Assembly (NCBI RefSeq): GCF_034479555.1
Contig: NZ_CP140151.1
Coordinates: 2,046,001-2,110,000 of the forward strand
Reading direction: 5' to 3'
Origin: Chromohalobacter canadensis
Lineage (GTDB): Bacteria; Pseudomonadota; Gammaproteobacteria; Pseudomonadales; Halomonadaceae
DNA length: 64,000 nucleotides
The notes beneath the pieces are model-generated. The model saw only the letters and a program-made list of their open reading frames with translations, searched no databases and had not been told where the DNA came from. The number at the start of each line of letters is the position of its first letter. Within the stretch, counting starts at the first letter, position 1. Made by a program: the position numbers and the translations under genes. Below, piece after piece: positions 58,255-64,000 of this stretch.

Positions 58255-58316
58255 GATGCGCCTATGATGGTAAAGCCGTCCCCCCGCCGCAAGTGGGGCA
58301 GCCGAGGAGAGCTAGC

Positions 58317-58613
58317 ATGCCGCGAGCCGAGGTGCTTGAACAGATTTATACCATAGTGGCCCAGATCCCTGAGGGGAGAGTGACCACGTACGGGCGCATC
58401 GCGAATATGACCGATGGCGCCACGGCGCGCATGGTGGGGAGTGCCATGCGCCACCTGCCTAGCGGCCACGGGTTGCCCTGGCATCGCGTCATCAATGCCA
58501 GCCGGCGCGTGACCGAGCATACCGGCGCCGTGCGCCAGCATGAAAAACTGCGCGCCGAGGGCGTCGTGTTCGATGCCCGCGGCCGTGTTCCCCAAGATAT
58601 GCTCTGGCCTTGA
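58317..58613 (+). CDS. Alkyltransferase-like protein (ATL)
   Basis: 98 residues of the MGMT DNA-binding domain family. The ATG at 58317 follows GAGGAG. EGRVTTYGRIA and the motif PWHRVIN (54-60) show Trp55 in place of the alkyl-acceptor cysteine (PCHRV in active methyltransferases). ATL proteins bind O6-alkylguanine and hand the lesion to nucleotide excision repair. Length matches the family (about 100-110). Confidence 0.92.
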   Translation: MPRAEVLEQIYTIVAQIPEGRVTTYGRIANMTDGATARMVGSAMRHLPSGHGLPWHRVINASRRVTEHTGAVRQHEKLRAEGVVFDARGRVPQDMLWP

Positions 58614-58636
58614 CGCATCCTCTGAGGAGTAATGAT

Positions 58637-59233
58637 ATGACAGCGTCCGCCGACGGCTTCCATGCCCGTTTGGATCAACTGCCCGCGCGTGCCCGGCTGG
58701 CCTTCATGGCGGCCTTGATAGAGCGCATGTGGCCCAACTATGCGCTGTATGCCGAGATGAGCGGCGTCGGCGATGCGAAGGTGCTACGCAACGTGCTCGA
58801 CCTGGCGTGGGAAGCGCTGGCCGTGAAGGACGCGACGATCGACTTCGACAAGCAGGCCGAGAAACTTGCCGAGCAGGAGCCGCCGGAAACCGACGACAGC
58901 TTCGGCGCGCGGCGAGCGGTTGAAGTGGTCATGGCCTTGGCGGCATTGCTCGACGCCGTGCGTAGTGAAGCGCCTGACTCGCCACGTGACGTGAGCCGCC
59001 TGTCACGTGACGGCGTGCATGCCTACATCGAGATGACCGGCGGCGCGGATGATGATGCCGAGCGGCTGGCGGCCCGCGTGAGTGAGCATCCATTGATGGA
59101 CGACGAGCACGACTTCCAGGAAGCGGTGCTCGAATATGTTGAGGCACCGCTGACGCGTGACGCACTCAAGTCGCTGCGACGCCTGGGGCGTAACGAGGGG
59201 GTCAGCAACCTGGGGCTCAGTGCCGAGGCATAA
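58637..59233 (+). CDS. YjaG family protein (DUF416)
   Basis: 198 residues from the ATG at 58637 (GAGGAG upstream). Soluble, mostly helical and acidic. The pattern ARLAFMAALIERMWPNYALYAE and the RRAVEVVMALAALLDAV helix match the DUF416/YjaG family from memory. Function is unknown. It follows the ATL gene by 23 bases and may share its transcript; it converges with hisF, 10 bases away. Confidence 0.8.
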   Translation: MTASADGFHARLDQLPARARLAFMAALIERMWPNYALYAEMSGVGDAKVLRNVLDLAWEALAVKDATIDFDKQAEKLAEQEPPETDDSFGARRAVEVVMALAALLDAVRSEAPDSPRDVSRLSRDGVHAYIEMTGGADDDAERLAARVSEHPLMDDEHDFQEAVLEYVEAPLTRDALKSLRRLGRNEGVSNLGLSAEA

Positions 59234-59243
59234 GCAGCGTACG

Positions 59244-60017
59244 CTATAAGCGCATCTCGATTCCCTGCTCAGCCATATAACGCTTGGCGTCGGGGATGGT
59301 GTACTCGCCGAAGTGGAAGATGCTGGCGGCGAGCACGGCATCTGCGCCGCCTTCCTTGACGCCCGCGACCAGATGGTCGAGATGGCCGACGCCGCCGGAG
59401 GCGATGATCGGGACGCTGACGGCATCGGCGATGGCGCGGGTCACGCCCAGGTCGAAACCGGCCTTGGTGCCGTCACGGTCCATGCTGGTCAGCAGCAATT
59501 CTCCCGCACCGAGCTCGACCATCTTGCACGCCCATTCCACGGCATCGAGCCCGGTGGGCTTGCGTCCGCCATGAGTGAATATCTCCCAACGCGGCGGCTC
59601 GCCCTCGTTGGAGACCCGCTTGGCGTCGATGGCGACGACGATGCACTGGCTTCCGAAACGCTCGGCCGCTTCGTGAACGAAGTTGGGGTTGGTCACCGCG
59701 GCGGTGTTGATCGACACCTTGTCGGCGCCGGCGTTGAGCATGGTGCGAATGTCGTCACAGGTGCGAATGCCACCGCCCACCGTCAACGGAATGAAGACCT
59801 CCCCGGCGATGCGTTCGACCATTTCCACCGTGGTGCCGCGATCTTCGTGGCTGGCGGTGATATCGAGGAAGGTGATCTCGTCGGCGCCTTGCTGGTTGTA
59901 GCGCTTGGCGACCTCGACCGGGTCGCCGGCGTCGCGGATGCCGACGAAATTGACGCCTTTGACCACGCGGCCGGCATCGACGTCGAGACAGGGAATGATG
60001 CGCTTGGCGAGTGCCAT
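59244..60017 (-). CDS. hisF: Imidazole glycerol phosphate synthase, cyclase subunit
   Basis: 257 residues from the ATG at 60015-60017 (GGAGGAG upstream); the open frame continues 12 codons further but this start is canonical ([21 protein letters not shown]). A TIM barrel with catalytic Asp in PCLDVDAG and in [12 protein letters not shown]. Works with HisH. Last gene of hisBHAF. Confidence 0.96.
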   Translation of the reverse strand: MALAKRIIPCLDVDAGRVVKGVNFVGIRDAGDPVEVAKRYNQQGADEITFLDITASHEDRGTTVEMVERIAGEVFIPLTVGGGIRTCDDIRTMLNAGADKVSINTAAVTNPNFVHEAAERFGSQCIVVAIDAKRVSNEGEPPRWEIFTHGGRKPTGLDAVEWACKMVELGAGELLLTSMDRDGTKAGFDLGVTRAIADAVSVPIIASGGVGHLDHLVAGVKEGGADAVLAASIFHFGEYTIPDAKRYMAEQGIEMRL

Positions 60018-60019
60018 GA

Positions 60020-60769
60020 TCAGCTCCTCCGGGTGGCTGGCGCGGCGTCGCACAGGCGCTGGGCCTCGGCGACGTCGAGTTTGCCTTCGTAAATGGCGCG
60101 CCCGGTGATGGCGCCGAGGATGCCTTCGTGTTCTACCTCGAGCAGGGCTTCGATATCGCCTAGATGGGTGACACCACCGGAAGCGATCACCGGGAGACCG
60201 CCTTCGCGGGCCAGTTCGGCGGTGGCCGCGATGTTGACGCCCTGCATCATGCCGTCGCGGGCGATATCCGTATACACGATCGAGGTGACGCCATCATCGG
60301 CGAAGCGCTTGGCCAGATCCACGGCCTTGAGCGCCGAGACTTCGGCCCAGCCATCGGTGGCAACATAGCCGTCGCGGGCGTCTAGTCCGACAATCACATT
60401 GCCTGGAAAGCGCCGGCACATCTCGCCAACAAAGGCGGGTTCCTTGACGGCCTGGGTGCCGATGATGACGTAGGACACGCCGGCCTCGAGATAGGCCTCG
60501 ATGGTTGCGGCGGTACGAATGCCACCGCCGATCTGGATTGGCAGCTCGGGGTAGGCGCGGGCGATGGCGGTCACCGCGTCGGCGTTCACTGGCTGGCCTT
60601 CGAAGGCACCGTTGAGATCCACCAGATGCAAACGCCGGGCTCCGGTCTCAACCCAGCGCGCAGCCATGGCCACCGGATCGTCACCGTAGGTGGTCGAGTC
60701 GTCCATACGCCCCTGCTTGAGGCGGACGCACTGGCCGTCCTTGAGATCGATGGCGGGAATCACCAGCAT
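60020..60769 (-). CDS. hisA: Phosphoribosylformimino-AICAR ribotide isomerase
   Basis: 249 residues from the ATG at 60767-60769, giving [21 protein letters not shown] (beta/alpha)8 barrel related to HisF; catalytic Asp in PAIDLKDG and [14 protein letters not shown]. Fourth step of histidine synthesis. Two bases separate it from hisF. Confidence 0.96.
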   Translation of the reverse strand: MLVIPAIDLKDGQCVRLKQGRMDDSTTYGDDPVAMAARWVETGARRLHLVDLNGAFEGQPVNADAVTAIARAYPELPIQIGGGIRTAATIEAYLEAGVSYVIIGTQAVKEPAFVGEMCRRFPGNVIVGLDARDGYVATDGWAEVSALKAVDLAKRFADDGVTSIVYTDIARDGMMQGVNIAATAELAREGGLPVIASGGVTHLGDIEALLEVEHEGILGAITGRAIYEGKLDVAEAQRLCDAAPATRRS

Positions 60770-60832
60770 GACGTGTCCTCTCGGTATACGTGTGGCGCCG
60801 CCGTCGAAGGGCGGCATGTCCGACCTGGATGC

Positions 60833-61474
60833 TTAGGGCGTCCAGGTGACGAAATTCTCGAGCAAGCGTAACCCGTCGCGCGCGCTTTTCTCGGGGTGAA
60901 ACTGCACTGCGAAGACCGGGCCGCGGCCGGTGGCAACATGCGCGGTATGCCCGCCGTATTCGGTGGTGCCGAAGATGTCGCTGTCTTCTTGTGCCTCGAC
61001 GTAGTAGCTGTGCACGAAATAAAAGCGTGCATCGTCGTCGATGCCCGCCCAGAGCGGATGCGTGTGGTGCTGCGTAACTCGGTTCCAGCCCATGTGAGGC
61101 ACTTTCAAGCGCTGGTTCTGGGCGTCGTGCAGATCACGCCCGAAGTGACGCACGCGCCCTGGCAGGTGGCCAAGACAAGCCACGCCGCCGTTTTCCTCGC
61201 TTTCTTCCATCAACATCTGTTGGCCCACACAGATGCCCAGTAACGGCTTGGCCTGGGCACGTAGTATTTCTTGCACCAGGCCCTGCAGATCGTTGCGCTG
61301 CAACTCCCCCATGCAGTCACGAATCGCGCCTTGGCCGGGCAGCACCAGGCGGCTGGCGCCGCGGATGCTGCGCGAATCGTCAGTGATGACCACGTTTTCA
61401 TGCGTGACGTGCTCCAGCGCCTTGGCGACGGAGTGAAGGTTACCCATGCCGTAATCGATGACCGCAATCGTCAT
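60833..61474 (-). CDS. hisH: Imidazole glycerol phosphate synthase, glutaminase subunit
   Basis: 213 residues. An active class I amidotransferase with nucleophile Cys in LLGICVGQQML and His/Glu in VQFHPEKS. Supplies ammonia to HisF. GGAGC precedes the ATG. Second gene of the leftward his operon. Confidence 0.96.
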   Translation of the reverse strand: MTIAVIDYGMGNLHSVAKALEHVTHENVVITDDSRSIRGASRLVLPGQGAIRDCMGELQRNDLQGLVQEILRAQAKPLLGICVGQQMLMEESEENGGVACLGHLPGRVRHFGRDLHDAQNQRLKVPHMGWNRVTQHHTHPLWAGIDDDARFYFVHSYYVEAQEDSDIFGTTEYGGHTAHVATGRGPVFAVQFHPEKSARDGLRLLENFVTWTP

Positions 61475-61502
61475 GCTCGCTCCTTAGCGCGTCGTGAGAG
61501 CC

Positions 61503-62096
61503 TCACAGGCTGCCTTTGGTGGAGGGCATCCGCCCGGTCATGCGGGGGTCGGGTTCCACCGCCATGCGCAGTGCGCGGCCAAAGGCCTTGAAGATTGTTT
61601 CCGCCTGATGGTGGGCGTTGAAGCCTTTGAGGTTGTCGATATGCAGTGTTACCTGGGCGTGATTGACGAAGCCCTGGAAGAACTCCCAGAACAGCTGCGT
61701 GTCGAATCGGCCGATGTTCGCGCGCGTGAATTCGACATTCATGCTCAGCCCTGGGCGACCCGAGAAGTCTACCACGACGCGGGAGAGCGCTTCGTCCAGC
61801 GGCACGTAGGCATGACCGTAACGCCGGATGCCGCGCTTGTCGCCGATGGCCTCTGCGAAGGCCTGACCCAGGGTGATGCCCATATCCTCGACGGTATGAT
61901 GATCGTCGATGTGCAAGTCACCCTGGGCGTGAATGTCCAGGTCGATCAGGCCGTGGCGCGCCACCTGATCGAGCATGTGGTCGAGAAACGCGACGCCCGT
62001 CTCGGATTGGAAATGGCCCTCGCCGTCGAGGTTGATACGCACCTGGATCTGGGTCTCGTGGGTGTCGCGGGACACGGTGGCGACGCGCTCGGCCAT
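61503..62096 (-). CDS. hisB: Imidazoleglycerol-phosphate dehydratase
   Basis: 197 residues from the ATG at 62094-62096 (GGAG upstream); an in-frame extension of 35 codons exists but does not look like protein. Metal-binding motifs [23 protein letters not shown] and [13 protein letters not shown]. The protein lacks the phosphatase half found in enterobacterial HisB. First gene of hisBHAF. Confidence 0.95.
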   Translation of the reverse strand: MAERVATVSRDTHETQIQVRINLDGEGHFQSETGVAFLDHMLDQVARHGLIDLDIHAQGDLHIDDHHTVEDMGITLGQAFAEAIGDKRGIRRYGHAYVPLDEALSRVVVDFSGRPGLSMNVEFTRANIGRFDTQLFWEFFQGFVNHAQVTLHIDNLKGFNAHHQAETIFKAFGRALRMAVEPDPRMTGRMPSTKGSL

Positions 62097-62288
62097 GGGG
62101 GTCTCCAGCACTTCGGACGTGAGCGGCGCGCGCGATGAAGGCGTAAATACGCAGGCTCGCGGCACCATGGAACGGTCATTATAGAGAATCGCCCCGGCCA
62201 TCCGCTACAATGCCGGGAGTTCAGGGGCGATTCCCGCATCCCTCCGCCAACGCTCGAGGGCCAGGGAGATCGTCCAAGGAGAGCAGGC

Positions 62289-62744
62289 ATGCCGGTGATC
62301 TTGCAGGAAATCGATCGCGCCGAATGGGAAAAGGATGCCCAAGTGGCGCAGGACCTCGCGCGCATCTACCGTGATGCTCCCGCCGAGCGTCTTCCCGCGC
62401 CCGTCGAGCGCTTCATCGACGATCACTTCACTCAGGGCGGTGTGTTCTGCTGCGCGTTATTTAACGCACGTCGACTGGGAGCGGTCGCCGTGCGTCGTGA
62501 AACTCGCGTATGGTGGTTGTCACATTTCTGCGTACGTGCCGAAACCCGGCACCGCGGAGTCGGCTCACGGTTATTGATGCTGATTGCCGAACGCGCGCAA
62601 GGCGAGGGCTGTACGCCGCGCGTTCCCACCACAGTGCTGATGATGGGGGATCAACTGTTGTTGGCCCGGCTTGGCTATCATCCCGCCGCCGACGGAACGT
62701 ACTATGAATTTCATCCATTAGCGTCACAGGGAGGGCGCCAATGA
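62289..62744 (+). CDS. GNAT-family protein, resembling PanZ/PanM
   Basis: 151 residues with a GNAT core: FNARRLGAVAVRRE, then FCVRAETRHRGVGSRLLMLIAERA with the acetyl-CoA loop R-x-x-G-x-G. The short core and the N-terminal layout resemble PanZ, the acetyl-CoA-binding factor that triggers self-cleavage of aspartate decarboxylase PanD; this is a family guess. The stop overlaps the start of the asmA-like gene (ATGA). Confidence 0.75.
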   Translation: MPVILQEIDRAEWEKDAQVAQDLARIYRDAPAERLPAPVERFIDDHFTQGGVFCCALFNARRLGAVAVRRETRVWWLSHFCVRAETRHRGVGSRLLMLIAERAQGEGCTPRVPTTVLMMGDQLLLARLGYHPAADGTYYEFHPLASQGGRQ

Positions 62745-64000
62745 GAGCGCTGCTGAGAGCATTGCTGGCGGTGGTCGGGGTGTTGGCCTTGATCGTGGTC
62801 GGCGCCGTGGTTTACATCACCACGTTCTTCGATCCCAACGACCTCAAGCCCCGGCTTGTCGAGGCGGTGCGCGATCAAAGTGGGCTGGAGCTTAACTTGG
62901 ACGGCCCCTTGTCCTGGTCCTTCTATCCACGTCTGGGCTTCAGCGTCGAGCAGGCCGAGGCTTGGCTGCCCGAGCAGTCACACGATGACTCGGCCTTCGC
63001 GGCGTTCGACCGTGCTGAGGTCAGTGTGGCGTTCGCGCCGCTGCTCTCCGGCGAGGTGGCCGTGGAAGGGCTGACGTTGGATGGCATGCGCCTCAATCTC
63101 GAGCGCAACGCCGAAGGTCGCGGCAATTGGGAAGTTCTGCTCGATCGCATGGAGCGCGGTGGTGACCAGGCCGAGGAAGCCTTGGCGCCGGCATCGGCAG
63201 GGCCGGGGCTGAATCAGAACCCCGATAGCTTGCCCGTGGCGCTGGATATCGCGAGTGTCCAAGTGCGCGACAGTCACGTGCATTATCAGGATGCTCAGCG
63301 CGATCTGGATCTGACGCTCTCCAATCTCAGCCTGGATGGCAGCAACGTCAATCCCGACGCGGCCTTTCCACTGCAGATGGCGTTCGATCTCGACAGCAAG
63401 GCGCCTGAACTGACCAGTGAGGTGAAGTTCAAGAGCCGCGTAAGCCTGGGACTGCGCGACGGGCGCTATGAACTCAGCAACGTGACGCTGGAAACCAGCA
63501 CCCAGTGGCCGGCGCTTTCCGAACAGGCGCAGGGCGTCAATTTGCAAGTCGGCCACCTACTGGCCGAGACGCAAGCGCAGCATTACCGTCTTGATGATGC
63601 CAAGCTCGACACACGTCTTCACCATCCCGCCGTGAAGAGCAAGCCGCTTGGGTTGAGCCTGGGCTTCGATGGCGAAGCCGATCTCGATGCTCAAACCGCC
63701 CAGTTGCGTGATATCGCCTTGAGCGGTGACGACAACCTGGACCTGACGGGGACACTGAGCTTTACCGAACTGCTTGAGGCGCCGAAGTATACTGGGCAGC
63801 TCAAACTGGCGCCGCTGCCACTGCGAGACTGGCTCAAGCGTTTTGACGCCTTGCCCGAGACTGGCGACGACAAGGCGCTAAGCGAACTGGCCATGACCAG
63901 CCCCGTGCATGGCGATCTCCAGCGCATCAATTTCTCGAACCTCAGCCTGTTGCTCGATGGTGAAACGCTGACCGGGGAGCTGGGCGCCGGTTTCGATGGC
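62741..64000 (+). CDS. AsmA family protein (N-terminal part, cut by window edge)
   Basis: 420 codons are present, open to the window end. It starts with a single N-terminal membrane helix (about residues 4-28), then FFDPNDLKPRLVEAVRDQSGLEL and GPLSWSFYPRLGFSVEQAE, the AsmA N-terminus. AsmA proteins are large periplasmic bridges anchored in the inner membrane, linked to lipid transport to the outer membrane. Start ATG overlaps the GNAT stop. Confidence 0.88.
   Translation, partial: MRALLRALLAVVGVLALIVVGAVVYITTFFDPNDLKPRLVEAVRDQSGLELNLDGPLSWSFYPRLGFSVEQAEAWLPEQSHDDSAFAAFDRAEVSVAFAPLLSGEVAVEGLTLDGMRLNLERNAEGRGNWEVLLDRMERGGDQAEEALAPASAGPGLNQNPDSLPVALDIASVQVRDSHVHYQDAQRDLDLTLSNLSLDGSNVNPDAAFPLQMAFDLDSKAPELTSEVKFKSRVSLGLRDGRYELSNVTLETSTQWPALSEQAQGVNLQVGHLLAETQAQHYRLDDAKLDTRLHHPAVKSKPLGLSLGFDGEADLDAQTAQLRDIALSGDDNLDLTGTLSFTELLEAPKYTGQLKLAPLPLRDWLKRFDALPETGDDKALSELAMTSPVHGDLQRINFSNLSLLLDGETLTGELGAGFDG

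Overview
The window is a GC-rich gammaproteobacterial chromosome segment. Gene order, the 16S sequence and the proteins fit best with a halophile of the Halomonadaceae (Halomonas/Chromohalobacter-like); this taxonomic call is inference from memory, not from a search. From about 8.4 to 36 kb the order (ispB | rplU-rpmA-obgE-proB | rpsT-murJ-ribF-ileS-lspA-fkpB-ispH | minor pilins | thiO | nadE | bamD | rluD-pgeF-clpB) closely follows the order I know from Pseudomonas aeruginosa, so this is core backbone.

Layout. (1) 1-181: start of lgt, cut by the window edge. (2) 377-6668: a copper-resistance module. A leftward operon encodes a cupredoxin, an OmpR-type regulator, a histidine kinase, the multicopper oxidase CopA (signal-peptide region frameshifted at a G7 run) and the outer-membrane protein CopB. 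A rightward group of two small uncharacterised proteins and a DUF411/CopG-type protein lies behind a promoter with the long spacer typical of MerR/CueR control. (3) 6.7-8.24 kb: an accessory patch next to tRNA-Pro holding one unrecognised gene flanked by two kinds of direct repeat. (4) 8.4-20.9 kb: isoprenoid, ribosomal, envelope and translation housekeeping genes. (5) 21.0-27.5 kb: two tandem sets of type IV minor pilins, neither with a pilY1 gene; the first ends in a 711-residue PilX-like protein with a repeat region and a DUF7305-like C-terminus, partly AT-rich. (6) 27.6-36.0 kb: thiO, nadE, an eight-copy heptamer array, bamD, rluD, pgeF and clpB, the last with a sigma-32-like promoter. (7) 36.1-43.3 kb: a sugar-porter-type MFS gene, ilvI-ilvH, ilvY/ilvC and pssA. 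(8) 43.3-49.3 kb: an rRNA operon (16S, tRNA-Ile, tRNA-Ala, 23S, 5S) with two promoters, boxA elements and, upstream, an inverted pair of perfect DnaA boxes. (9) 49.5-64 kb: an isolated fliD, hisC, an old-yellow-enzyme homologue, an NlpE-like lipoprotein, radA, selD-mnmH, an amidotransferase-like protein without its nucleophile cysteine, an alkyltransferase-like protein, a YjaG-like protein, hisBHAF, a PanZ-like acetyltransferase and the start of an AsmA-family gene.

No insertion sequence, transposase, integrase, prophage or CRISPR array was seen. The points most worth a second look are the repeat-flanked orphan gene (6.7-7.97 kb), the PilX-DUF7305-like protein in a locus without pilY1, the DnaA-box pair in front of the rRNA operon, the frameshifted copA leader and the cysteine-less amidotransferase.
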